Source: Ekhidna lutea (GTDB taxonomy: Bacteria > Bacteroidota > Bacteroidia > Cytophagales > Cyclobacteriaceae). From it: a stretch of 64,000 bases of DNA. Location of the stretch: the NCBI RefSeq assembly GCF_900188325.1, contig NZ_FZPD01000006.1, forward strand, positions 186,001-250,000. The letters are read 5' to 3'. The first letter of the stretch is position 1. Each line of letters begins with the position of its first letter. A program made the position numbers and the translations under genes. The notes below the pieces were generated by a model. The model was given only the letters and a program-made list of their open reading frames with translations, was not told the DNA's origin and did no database searches. Positions 52,244-60,880 of the stretch are shown piece by piece.

Positions 52244-53383
52244 TTAATCCCTCTTCTTTGTCACACTTATTTTCTTAAGCGCACTTTCCTTAGAGAGTGA
52301 GCCACTGTCATAGCCTTTAAGCACTTCTCCTTTTACACTCACCTCAATTTCTTCAGGCATTTCACATCCCCGACATTCGGTAAGCTTAACTTTGAAAGTC
52401 AACATCTCTTCTGGTTTCATACTTCTAATGGTCCGTCCGTAATCAAGAAGGTTTTCCTTGAATGTTTGCTCAAACTGAGGATACATAGCGTTGACCTTTT
52501 CGTTACGCTCTTCCTGAGATAATCCGGTTTCTCCAGTTGTACGAATCGTGTGGATTCCTCCATCACTGGTCGAGGAGTACATCTTCATACTGAAGGTCAC
52601 TCCGTATCCTTCAAGATTGGTATAACCAATACTTCTGGAAGACATGTAATAGGTAGATGATAGATCCGGCTCATATAATCTGGCGAAAATCGTTGCAAAT
52701 AACTCAAGGTCTTTAGCAACCTCCTTATTTTCATTAGATGTGAAGGAGATTTTACCAATCACTTCACTCCTATCTAGTTTACCCTGTTTAAATGCGATCA
52801 AGTCACTTTTCAGGATTTGAGCCGTAAGACCAGACTGCTTTTTCACTGAGTTTCTTCCACTCACAAAAATCCGATCGTTTTTGCCACTGGTTTGTACTAT
52901 AATTCTATCCGATGGCTTAAGCTGTCCAATCAAATCTGCATAGTCCACCAAAAAAGTGGTCATTTGCTCCCTGAGGTTTTCTTCAGCAAGCTCAGCAAGT
53001 TCATCTCCCTTGATCTCTACACGCCTTTTATCTTCAATCACTCTTCGCTCCTCATCATCTGGCTCTGGTGCTTCAGGTGCTACAACTACCGCTGAACCGC
53101 CTCCACTTGACCGATATACAACACTTGAGCCCGATGCTTTAAAAACAAAAGTTGATTGCGGAATGCTAAAGATCACACCATAGTCCTGAATGTAGTTGCT
53201 CTCCACATTGTCGTAAAATATTGATCTACTTTCCCCTCTTGCCAGTGTACTAAGGATATTCTCAGCAATTTTTAAATCACGATCCATGCGTTCTTCATCA
53301 AATGATTGAGCATAGGTAAAATCGACGCTCGCACATAGAAGCATTCCTGCTATTATTAGTCTTATTGTTTTCATTCGTTTCAT
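52244..53383 (-). CDS. Secreted protein of unknown function, with two similar halves
   Basis: 379 residues with signal peptide (MKRMKTIRLIIAGMLLCASVDFTYAQ). It seems to be built from two similar halves: SNYIQDYGVIFSIPQSTFVFKASG (about 63-86) is echoed by IGYTNLEGYGVTFSMKMYSSTSD (about 250-272). A serine/glycine/valine-rich loop (SSGGGSAVVVAPEAPEPDDEE) and a charged helix lie between. It is the third gene of the sigma-anti-sigma operon, so it may be regulated by, or signal to, that pair. No family recognised. Confidence 0.65.
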   Translation of the reverse strand: MKRMKTIRLIIAGMLLCASVDFTYAQSFDEERMDRDLKIAENILSTLARGESRSIFYDNVESNYIQDYGVIFSIPQSTFVFKASGSSVVYRSSGGGSAVVVAPEAPEPDDEERRVIEDKRRVEIKGDELAELAEENLREQMTTFLVDYADLIGQLKPSDRIIVQTSGKNDRIFVSGRNSVKKQSGLTAQILKSDLIAFKQGKLDRSEVIGKISFTSNENKEVAKDLELFATIFARLYEPDLSSTYYMSSRSIGYTNLEGYGVTFSMKMYSSTSDGGIHTIRTTGETGLSQEERNEKVNAMYPQFEQTFKENLLDYGRTIRSMKPEEMLTFKVKLTECRGCEMPEEIEVSVKGEVLKGYDSGSLSKESALKKISVTKKRD

Positions 53384-53403
53384 TTTTTAGTCCTTCTTAA
53401 AAT

Positions 53404-54198
53404 TCAATACTGGTTTGGGTCTTCAACTGTCGAGATAATATTTGCTAATATCTGATTGGTTTGGAATTGATTTAGCTCAGCATCATCTTGAAAATTTTCA
53501 AATCTAGTTTGGATGAGCTCAAGATCGTTTTGCCTTTGAATATCCAGAAAGATGGCAAAGTCTGTAAGCACCTGATCCGTATATTTCTTTTGCTCTAACT
53601 CAGAGCTTTCGACCATTTTTCGTAGCTGCTCCAGGTATTGTTTCTTTTGTTTTTCAAAATCATCTACTACATGGTCAGGCTTATAGCTTACTAATTGATT
53701 TTGAAGCGATTGATTGCTTTCAGAGACCAAATTCCTCATATCTTCTTTAGCGAGTTGGATGTCTTCAGACAAACGTTTATTGTTTTTTTCAATCGCTTCG
53801 GCAACCAGCTTTTCAATGTCCTGTTGATTTTGTTCACCAGCTTGATGGCCATATGCTAATTCAAATCCTTGATTATTTAATGTCACTCGAAAATTTGTGA
53901 GGTATCCCATAAATAGGATGAGCGCAATGCTTGCAGCAATAGCCAATGTTCTTTGCCAAAACGACATTGTGGATGCTCCAACCACAACCTTGCGGGGATT
54001 TTCAAATGAAAACGTAGGGACCTCAACTTCCTTATCTTCCAGCTGTCCCATGATTGAAAGGGTGGATTTCAATCCATTCAACTCTTTTCTTGCATCCTCA
54101 TTGTCTGCAAGGTATTTCTCCACTTTATCAAGTTCTTTTCCTACCAGCTCACCACACAGGTAAGCAATTAAGGTCGACTCTTCCGGTTTATAGCTCAT
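53404..54198 (-). CDS. Putative anti-sigma factor
   Basis: 264 residues. The cytoplasmic N-terminus (MSYKPEESTLIAYLCGELVGKELDKVEKYLADNEDARKEL) resembles the zinc-less anti-sigma helical domain. One membrane helix at about 80-100 (RTLAIAASIALILFMGYLTNF) leads to a long extracytoplasmic coiled coil (about 125-264). It overlaps the sigma gene by 11 bp, the usual arrangement. The coiled coil may sense a partner, perhaps the secreted protein encoded next. Confidence 0.75.
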   Translation of the reverse strand: MSYKPEESTLIAYLCGELVGKELDKVEKYLADNEDARKELNGLKSTLSIMGQLEDKEVEVPTFSFENPRKVVVGASTMSFWQRTLAIAASIALILFMGYLTNFRVTLNNQGFELAYGHQAGEQNQQDIEKLVAEAIEKNNKRLSEDIQLAKEDMRNLVSESNQSLQNQLVSYKPDHVVDDFEKQKKQYLEQLRKMVESSELEQKKYTDQVLTDFAIFLDIQRQNDLELIQTRFENFQDDAELNQFQTNQILANIISTVEDPNQY

Positions 54199-54820
54199 AG
54201 CTTAATGTTTCTTTCGTAATTCGTTCTTCTTCCAAATAATTTTTCAGGAGTTTTAAGCCCCTGTACATCCAGGTCTTCACCGTGTTTTCTGAAGTATCCA
54301 TTACCTCAGCGATCTCTCTAAACTTCATCCCCTCATACTCTTTCATAATAATCACACTCCGTTGATCTTCTGAAATTTTCTGAAGACTGGCAAAAAGAAT
54401 TCGTTGCATCTCTTGCTGCCTATAGCTCATCTCAGGGTTGTAAAACGCCCCCTCTGCCTGACCTTCTTCCCTGATCATTGTTTCACCATCATCTCCTTGG
54501 GATGTGGTGAATGGAACCGTTCGAGAACGTGACCATTTTCTACCCTCCTCATGACAATAGTTTGTTGCTATCCGATATATCCATGGTTTAAATCTGGTTA
54601 TATCTTTCAGCTTCGCCAGGTTTCTAAACACCGAAATGAAGGTTCGCTGTGTGATATCAGATGCGAGCTCTTCAACAGAACATTGCTTCAGTACATAATT
54701 GTAAATCCTTTTGTACCAAAGACTAACCAATTGATTGAATGACCGCTCATCGCCGGTCATTGCTTTTTCAATCAGGTCATCCATATTCACCATAGCAGTG
54801 GTTACCTGACTGACTTGCAT
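54188..54820 (-). CDS. ECF-type RNA polymerase sigma factor
   Basis: 210 residues. Region 2: SFNQLVSLWYKRIYNYVLKQCSVEELASDITQRTFISVFRNL. Region 4: ISEDQRSVIIMKEYEGMKFREIAEVMDTSENTVKTWMYRGLKLLKNYL. An acidic, disordered linker of about 45 residues separates them. It heads an operon with an anti-sigma and a secreted protein. The exact start (54820, or a Met nine or twelve codons later) is uncertain. Confidence 0.9.
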   Translation of the reverse strand: MQVSQVTTAMVNMDDLIEKAMTGDERSFNQLVSLWYKRIYNYVLKQCSVEELASDITQRTFISVFRNLAKLKDITRFKPWIYRIATNYCHEEGRKWSRSRTVPFTTSQGDDGETMIREEGQAEGAFYNPEMSYRQQEMQRILFASLQKISEDQRSVIIMKEYEGMKFREIAEVMDTSENTVKTWMYRGLKLLKNYLEEERITKETLSYEL

Positions 54821-54982
54821 AATGTTCGATTAGTATTTTCTAATGTTTCCATCATAAGGCTTGGTTTCTTCTAAGATGACATAGCCTTAAAAAAAGTTTT
54901 AATCAGGAAGAAAAAACTTTGATTTGCGTGAAAATGCTATTAATCAGAATGAATTTACCGAAAATTGATCTATTCCGCTGAG

Positions 54983-57775
54983 TTATCGGATGAGTATCCT
55001 ACCGCATAATGCCTGGCCATCCACATTCAACCGGTAATAATAAATGCCTGGTTCAAACCCTATAGTAGGTATGTTATCTTGTGAGCCTTGAACTTCCTGT
55101 GAATGAATAAGTGCCCCCCGTTGATCTATCAGCTCGAGCAAGGGAGTTCGATCTGCAAACTCTTTTGTAATTATGGTAATTGGTTCTCCTGAAGAAACCG
55201 GATTGGGAAACACCCTGACTGGAATTTCAGTCAGGTAGAAGGTAGATCCGGCTGATAAGGTCAACTCTTCACCGTTAATGAATCTGATAGTAGCTCTATG
55301 TTCATTATACCCTTGATTTGGATTACCATCCAAAATGCTAATTTCTTCAGATACCAGTACCATTTCTGACAAATTAGCTATTTGGGTATATCCACTTATT
55401 ATATCATTCCGTTCAAATACTATTTCATCAATTCCGTAAGTAGTGCCAAGACGTAGGTTTAAATAAATTCCAGTATCCAGTGCGACAGACTGAAAAAAGG
55501 AGGATACATAACAACCGACTCCTTGCAGGGTGTAATCAAACGTAGGAGTAGGCAATAGTTCTTCACCATTTATCAGTCTTGGTTTGATCGAAAATCTGGT
55601 GTCAGGTAGTGTTTCAACATTCGGAATGATTAGAAATGTATCGCTCGTAATGGCAAACTCTTCTAAAGCATCATCCCCAAGCCTTGAAACTGCATATTCG
55701 TCAGCATTTTGGGATCGATCCCACCTAAGCATTAAGGAATCAGCGCAATTGAACCCAAGAGATGCTTGCAATGGTTCTGAGACGGTAAAAATATCTGTTT
55801 CAAAAACTTCCATCCCAATAGTCATTCTTGCACGAATGCTGTTATTCAACATCGGGGGATTATTCCAGCGCCAGTAGCCATTTTTTAACTCTACTGCCGC
55901 ATCTAATACAATCCAGTCAATCCCATCAATTGAATAAGACAATTCTCCAATTCCATCTTTTGTTGTATCCCATCTGAAGTATGATCCCGACTCTCCATTA
56001 TAGGGCATATTATCACTCCCGGTTGGATAATCCCACTCGAAAGAGTCGCTCAATTCATATTCCCAGGCTATAAAATAATCCTGATCTGTAAGCAAATCTG
56101 CTCCTTCTATTTCTATTGTATAGGAAGTCGATGGATTTGGTATGGTGACTTGTTCAACGTTATTTAGTTCATCCACAGACCTGGTTGCTTGTTTCGACAG
56201 ATTCTCAACGTTTGGGCTAGCGTCAAGCACCCATGGCAATATCGTGTCTACTCCATCGGTAACTCTCAAATCAAGATTATTTACTAAGGCTGGAAAATCT
56301 CCAATATTGGCTGCCGGATCGGTCCAGCAAAGTGTCACCTTAAGGTTAACAGCATTAGCGGGAAGTGTCAGGGTAAGAGTTTCTATTTCATTATTTGCAA
56401 CAGTTCCTGAGGCGTATTGCAAATTCTGTAGCATCTGTAAGCTTTTCCAGGCGTTTATATTTCCATAGCCCGTCAGATAGTCCAACCCAGTGGGTCCAAC
56501 GTCATCTGCTCCATTTATGAGCAATGCTTTGGTTAAAGCCGATGGCATCTCAGCTCCCCCGTTACCCTGCCTATATTGTTGTTGCAAGAGGATGGATATA
56601 CCTGAAGCCAAAGCTGCTGAATTGGAACTTCCAACTGCACTATATGTTACTACTTCGGGTTTCACCCTGCCATCATAGGCCGGCCCACGAGAAACAAATG
56701 AAGGAATATTACCAACAGTATCAACTGATCCTACAACCAAAGAATTTTTCGTCATTTTGATATTGCCTGTCAGATTAGCAAATCCTTCAATACCTGAATA
56801 AATACCATCCGATGAGACTTCACGCCCCTCGTTACCACTTGAAAAGATATGTAGCAGACTCTTGTTAGCTACCGAGCTTTGATCAAATGCTCTTGCTTCC
56901 ACCCCATAATCGCTTGATCGAGGAATTCCGTACGAATGATTCTGTGTGAGAACACCAAGTTCCGCATACGATTGATCTGAATCAGGCATAGCATCCAAAA
57001 AATCCGATGAAGTAATTGTTACTCTATTTGCAACACCACGACCGGTAATAAATGAATTACCTGCTCCGGCTATGATTGTCGCCATTTCTGTTGCATGGCT
57101 GTTGGTCGTCTCACTCTCAAGCCCAGAAGCTAAACTACGCCCTAACAAATCGATATCGCTTTCATCAAATCTGTTTTCCTGAATAGATACAACCTCAGTT
57201 GATCCGTTTAAGTCAGGGTAGCTGTGGTGAATTTTATTTACTCTATTAGGATTAAGGTTCATGTCAATCACCCTGCTTTCGACAGATGGACTGTTTACCT
57301 TATCAGTGATATGAATTACTTCAGGATGTGGAATCAATATTTCCTCTACTTTGGACCACTTACCTTTTATTAAATAGGTATTACTTGATTCGTAAAATCT
57401 GACTATTTCAAAAGAATCCTGTAAATCAAAATTGAATAGCTCAGTAACTACCACATAATAGTGATCCACATGCCTGCTTTCTTTCAGGCTTAACTTCCAT
57501 TCGTTGGATACACTCCAGTAATGATCAGCCTCTATTCCGTTAAAGGTTCCTCTTGTGATATGATGCATTCGGTCAAACGACCTTAATATTTTTAATTTAG
57601 GATTTGCTTCCAGAATCTTCCTGACTGAACCATTAAGTAAGAGTGTACCTTCAGACTCACCTAACTTTGAGATGCTGATTTTAGCGCTAATGCTCTCTTT
57701 CCATAGTTCTGCCTTTTGGGTAAATCCCACAACAGACCAAACAAACAATACCAGGTTTAAAACAATTCCTCTCAT
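54983..57775 (-). CDS. S8-family subtilase-like protein with altered catalytic Asp and T9SS domain
   Basis: 930 residues. Signal peptide ends GFTQ. A prodomain-like region of about 150 residues precedes a subtilase domain with H227 in NSHATEMATI, N315 in SSGNEG and S384 in GSSNSAALA. At the place of the catalytic Asp the sequence is VVSIQENRFDESDIDL, so Glu (E200) replaces Asp, and the usual D-S/T-G is missing. A PPC-like region and Ig-like modules follow, and a T9SS sorting domain ends it (VFPNPVSSGEPITI ... GIYYYRLNV). It may be a low-activity or specialised peptidase. The gene is divergent from the M57 protease gene. Confidence 0.85.
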   Translation of the reverse strand: MRGIVLNLVLFVWSVVGFTQKAELWKESISAKISISKLGESEGTLLLNGSVRKILEANPKLKILRSFDRMHHITRGTFNGIEADHYWSVSNEWKLSLKESRHVDHYYVVVTELFNFDLQDSFEIVRFYESSNTYLIKGKWSKVEEILIPHPEVIHITDKVNSPSVESRVIDMNLNPNRVNKIHHSYPDLNGSTEVVSIQENRFDESDIDLLGRSLASGLESETTNSHATEMATIIAGAGNSFITGRGVANRVTITSSDFLDAMPDSDQSYAELGVLTQNHSYGIPRSSDYGVEARAFDQSSVANKSLLHIFSSGNEGREVSSDGIYSGIEGFANLTGNIKMTKNSLVVGSVDTVGNIPSFVSRGPAYDGRVKPEVVTYSAVGSSNSAALASGISILLQQQYRQGNGGAEMPSALTKALLINGADDVGPTGLDYLTGYGNINAWKSLQMLQNLQYASGTVANNEIETLTLTLPANAVNLKVTLCWTDPAANIGDFPALVNNLDLRVTDGVDTILPWVLDASPNVENLSKQATRSVDELNNVEQVTIPNPSTSYTIEIEGADLLTDQDYFIAWEYELSDSFEWDYPTGSDNMPYNGESGSYFRWDTTKDGIGELSYSIDGIDWIVLDAAVELKNGYWRWNNPPMLNNSIRARMTIGMEVFETDIFTVSEPLQASLGFNCADSLMLRWDRSQNADEYAVSRLGDDALEEFAITSDTFLIIPNVETLPDTRFSIKPRLINGEELLPTPTFDYTLQGVGCYVSSFFQSVALDTGIYLNLRLGTTYGIDEIVFERNDIISGYTQIANLSEMVLVSEEISILDGNPNQGYNEHRATIRFINGEELTLSAGSTFYLTEIPVRVFPNPVSSGEPITIITKEFADRTPLLELIDQRGALIHSQEVQGSQDNIPTIGFEPGIYYYRLNVDGQALCGRILIR

Positions 57776-58023
57776 AGGTTCGCCAAATTAGACAAAACAC
57801 CACATATCATCGATGAACAAATTTAATTTGTCGATTAATGGACATTTTCAATAGACTATACTTTATTCATTAAATATTTCGATTTATAATTGGATATTTT
57901 AAATATAGTGCAGAATATTATTTGTTTTATCAAGTGATAATGTTGATAAAAAAATAGAATATTATTTTTATTTCTTAAATCATAGTTTTTATATTGGCAG
58001 TAAATGTTTAACCTAATATTATT
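57776..58023. other. Divergent control region with TTATCA-AG-TGATAA inverted repeat
   Basis: 248 bp between the second subtilase and the M57 protease, AT-rich and without a gene. The inverted repeat TTATCAAGTGATAA with following TG lies at 57927-57940, 84 bp before the M57 start. The sister site at 50753-50766 lies 93 bp before its plus-strand gene. Confidence 0.5.
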
Positions 58024-58860
58024 ATGAGAAGATTAAATTTATCGCTTTGGAGCGTCGTTGTGATGTTCCTGGCAATTGGTTTCACCTCTTGTTCATCTGA
58101 AGAAGAGGCACCTGTGGCCGACGAAATCTCTGACGAGGTTTTAGCTCAATTTACTGACATTGGATTTGATGTAAGTGACATTCAAATTGTCAACCAGAAA
58201 AATCCATTAACAGGAGAGGTCACAAGAGGGTACTTACTGGAGCAGGACATGTTCGTTCCTATGGACAAATTAAGAGAAATGGTCAATAGTGACTTTTTCG
58301 GTCAATTGGAACAGTACAGGACCACTAATTTGGTTTCGTCTAGCAATTACAACATTGACATCATTGGTTATACTGGTGGGTCATATGCGCTAGACAACAC
58401 AATGAGGACTGCTCTTCAGTGGGCTGTCAACAATTACAACAGACTAAATATTGGTCTAAACTTCAACCTTTCTTACGGAACAAACTACAGTAGCAAAGAC
58501 ATTGTAGTTTATAAAGTAAGTGGTGGTGGAGGTGGTTCTGCTGGATTCCCTTCAGGAGGTAAGCCTTACAAGTGGGTTCAAATTCACTCTGGAACCAGCA
58601 GTTATGGAACTAATGTAGTCGAGCATGTTATCACACATGAAATTGGTCACTGTGTAGGATTCCGTCACACTGACTATTTCGACAGATCTATTTCTTGTGG
58701 GTCTGGAGGAAACGAAGGATCTGCCGGGGTTGGAGCACACCATGTTCCTGGAACTCCAACTGGAGCTGACATGAATTCTATTATGCTTGCTTGCTTTAGC
58801 TCAAGTGAGGATGGTGAATTTGGCAGCTATGACATAACTGCCCTTGAGTATCTTTACTAA
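58024..58860 (+). CDS. M57 (dual-action HEIGH) metalloprotease, lipoprotein
   Basis: 278 residues. Lipobox AIGFTSC with Cys 23. The zinc site HEIGHCVGFRHTD (205-217) gives H205, E206, H209 and H215, with the Met-turn in MNSIMLACF, so it belongs to the metzincin-like M57 group found in Bacteroidota. The N-terminal 100 residues may be an inhibitory prodomain. It is expected at the outer membrane. The gene is closed by a terminator and is monocistronic. Confidence 0.9.
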   Translation: MRRLNLSLWSVVVMFLAIGFTSCSSEEEAPVADEISDEVLAQFTDIGFDVSDIQIVNQKNPLTGEVTRGYLLEQDMFVPMDKLREMVNSDFFGQLEQYRTTNLVSSSNYNIDIIGYTGGSYALDNTMRTALQWAVNNYNRLNIGLNFNLSYGTNYSSKDIVVYKVSGGGGGSAGFPSGGKPYKWVQIHSGTSSYGTNVVEHVITHEIGHCVGFRHTDYFDRSISCGSGGNEGSAGVGAHHVPGTPTGADMNSIMLACFSSSEDGEFGSYDITALEYLY

Positions 58861-58887
58861 GAGCAAATAATTGCCCTCACCAAAAAG

Positions 58888-58917
58888 GGAAAGCCGGCCA
58901 ATAGGTCGGCTTTTTTT
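58888..58917 (+). terminator. Terminator of the M57 gene
   Basis: Stem AAAGCCG (58890-58896) with CGGCTTT (58907-58913) plus inner pairs, followed by a T-run. It overlaps the end of the converging GreA/B-like gene. Confidence 0.85.
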
Positions 58918-59365
58918 ATGCTATAGATTTTATTTTATGTGTCTGGGTATTGAATGAGAAGCTTTCACCAACTGTTTTGCCCGCCATTTCTTGAGCCAAT
59001 GGGGCGCTTGATGAAATTACAAATATTTGCTTATTCTCAAAGGTCATCTGACCAAATGGAACACTTATAAAAAACGTCCCTTTATCCGTTTCCACCAAAC
59101 TACCCTGCCGAATCCTTTCATGAGTTTTCTCAACTTCAATCATTTCAAGTGTGGTGAGTTGATTTAGTAGTATTTCTAATTGCCCATTTAGTTTGTTCTT
59201 TTCCTGCATCATCACTTCCCTTCCTGTCTCATACTTATCCCCCATACTGCTCTTAGTGTCTGAGATGGCCGACTCCTGCACAGCATCAATTTCTGATTTG
59301 ATCTCCTTAATTTTATTTCTGAGCATCCCAAGGCACTCCTTCTGTATTCTTTTTTTCAATTCCAT
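58916..59365 (-). CDS. GreA/GreB-like protein
   Basis: 149 residues. An N-terminal coiled-coil region (about 1-75) contains SSMGDKYETGREVMMQEKNKL, followed by a small beta domain (GSLVETDKGTFFISVPFG..., then SAPLAQEMAGKTVGESFSF). That pattern is the GreA/GreB-family C-terminal fold preceded by a helical hairpin. In Bacteroidota this family is often misannotated as a 3-oxoacyl-ACP synthase. It may bind the RNA polymerase secondary channel; the acidic tip is not clearly conserved, so cleavage-stimulating activity is uncertain. Confidence 0.75.
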   Translation of the reverse strand: MELKKRIQKECLGMLRNKIKEIKSEIDAVQESAISDTKSSMGDKYETGREVMMQEKNKLNGQLEILLNQLTTLEMIEVEKTHERIRQGSLVETDKGTFFISVPFGQMTFENKQIFVISSSAPLAQEMAGKTVGESFSFNTQTHKIKSIA

Positions 59366-59448
59366 ATCTTATTCAAACTTAATTCTAAAATCAGTAGGGT
59401 AAAATTCAAATCAACTGTAACACTAAAGGAATGATGCGGCGACACTCG

Positions 59449-59456
59449 TATATTTG
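59449..59456 (+). promoter_or_regulatory. -7 element of the sigma-FecR-TonB locus
   Basis: TATATTTG matches TAnnTTTG exactly and ends 16 bp before the sigma-factor ATG (59473). No TTTG is seen at the -33 position. It supports ATG 59473 over an in-frame ATG at 59431, which would lie upstream of the promoter. Confidence 0.55.
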
Positions 59457-59472
59457 GGTACTATTGCTCAAA

Positions 59473-59988
59473 ATGAAAGTCACCAGACCATTTACTAAGA
59501 ATGACCTAAAGGATCTCTATGATGAGTATTTCGAAAGTATTCGTGGGTTTTTGTATTATAAATGTAGCAATATCGATCTCGCTGATGATCTGGTACAAGA
59601 GACGTTTATAAAAATTTGGAGCAAGAGAGATGACATAAAAAAGGAGACGGTGAAAAGTCTGCTATATACAATTGCAAATAATTTGCTAATGAACCACTTT
59701 AATCATCAAAAAGTGGTTAGAGAACATCAGAAAAGTGCAAATGTTAGCATCTCCTCAAATACTGTATCGCCTCAATTCCAAATGGAAGAGGCTGAGTTTG
59801 AGTCCAAATTAAACAATGCGATTGCAAAACTGCCGGATGACTGCAGGGAAGTATTTTTGATGAATAGAATTGATAAATTGAAGTATGCTGAAATAGCAGA
59901 GCGGCTAAACCTGAGTGTGAAAGCCATAGAAAAACGAATGAGCAAAACAATAGGATTGTTAAAAGAATCCCTGGGGATGAAGATATAA
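59473..59988 (+). CDS. FecI-like ECF sigma factor
   Basis: 171 residues from ATG 59473 (MKVTRPFTKNDLKDLYDEYF). Region 2 FLYYKCSNIDLADDLVQETFIKIWSKRD and region 4 LPDDCREVFLMNRIDKLKYAEIAERLNLSVKAIEKRMSKTIGLLKE are complete. FecI-type sigma factors in this phylum switch on a TonB receptor when its substrate is bound. The stop overlaps the FecR start (ATGA-type), and the receptor follows, so this is the regulator of the locus. Confidence 0.93.
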   Translation: MKVTRPFTKNDLKDLYDEYFESIRGFLYYKCSNIDLADDLVQETFIKIWSKRDDIKKETVKSLLYTIANNLLMNHFNHQKVVREHQKSANVSISSNTVSPQFQMEEAEFESKLNNAIAKLPDDCREVFLMNRIDKLKYAEIAERLNLSVKAIEKRMSKTIGLLKESLGMKI

Positions 59989-60875
59989 TGAGTGATTTAG
60001 ACAAATATCGAAAAGTACTAAATCATGAATCTGATGAGGTCAATGATTCGCTTTCTGAATTTCTAAAGAAAGCCGCCAACGCTCGTGTGCCTGAAGGAAA
60101 AGGGAAAGATGAAATTTGGGCAAATATTGATGATCGCATCAGCAATGAGTCACAAGAAAAGAAAGTGATGCCAATCTGGCGCTATATAAGCGTAGCTGCC
60201 TCTCTCCTTATTATTGCCACTTTTGCATTTTTATATTACTATCAGGAATCACCTGCCAAATCAATTGAAGTAAATACCACAATTGCTGAGTCAAGGATGA
60301 TTGAATTACCGGATGGCTCAACGGTTTCTCTAAATGCTAATTCAAGCATTTCCTATTCTGAGGAATGGAACAGGGAATTGCAATTAAGCGGTGAAGCATT
60401 TTTTGAGGTTGAAAAAGGCGATAAATTCATAGTTAAAACGTCAATAGGCTCTGTTGAGGTTTTAGGTACTTCCTTCAACGTGTTTGCCCGGGATTCCACA
60501 TTCGAAGTAGCTTGTAAAACAGGGAAGGTGCGTGTAGATGTGCCATCCAAAGCAGTAAGTGAACAACTCTCACCAGGTCAATCGATCCGGCTTGAAAAAG
60601 ATACTGTGAAAAGAACATCGCTTGACACTGAACTTGTGGGTAAATGGCAAGCCGGTGAATTCTACTTCAATGAGCAGCGACTCTCGGATGTATTGAATGA
60701 GGTAGAACGCCAATTCGACGTTACAATCACTCTATCAGATTCTTCAGATCATGTTTTCTCCGGCTATTTCACCAATAAAAATATTGAAAGCGCCTTAGAT
60801 ATGGTTTGTCTGCCTCTTGGTCTTACCTATGAGAAAACAGAAGGCAGTACCTATACTGTACGGCAAACAGAATAA
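59988..60875 (+). CDS. FecR-like anti-sigma regulator with DUF4974
   Basis: 295 residues. Cytoplasmic N-terminus (about 1-60), one membrane helix (about 65-84), then a FecR domain with the conserved IELPDGSTVSLNANSSISYSEEW, GEAFFEV, VEVLGTSFNVFA and the C-terminal DUF4974 module (FYFNEQRLSDVLNEVERQFDVTI). It inhibits or activates the adjacent sigma factor according to the state of the TonB receptor. The receptor starts 5 bp later. Confidence 0.95.
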   Translation: MSDLDKYRKVLNHESDEVNDSLSEFLKKAANARVPEGKGKDEIWANIDDRISNESQEKKVMPIWRYISVAASLLIIATFAFLYYYQESPAKSIEVNTTIAESRMIELPDGSTVSLNANSSISYSEEWNRELQLSGEAFFEVEKGDKFIVKTSIGSVEVLGTSFNVFARDSTFEVACKTGKVRVDVPSKAVSEQLSPGQSIRLEKDTVKRTSLDTELVGKWQAGEFYFNEQRLSDVLNEVERQFDVTITLSDSSDHVFSGYFTNKNIESALDMVCLPLGLTYEKTEGSTYTVRQTE

Positions 60876-60880
60876 AGGCA

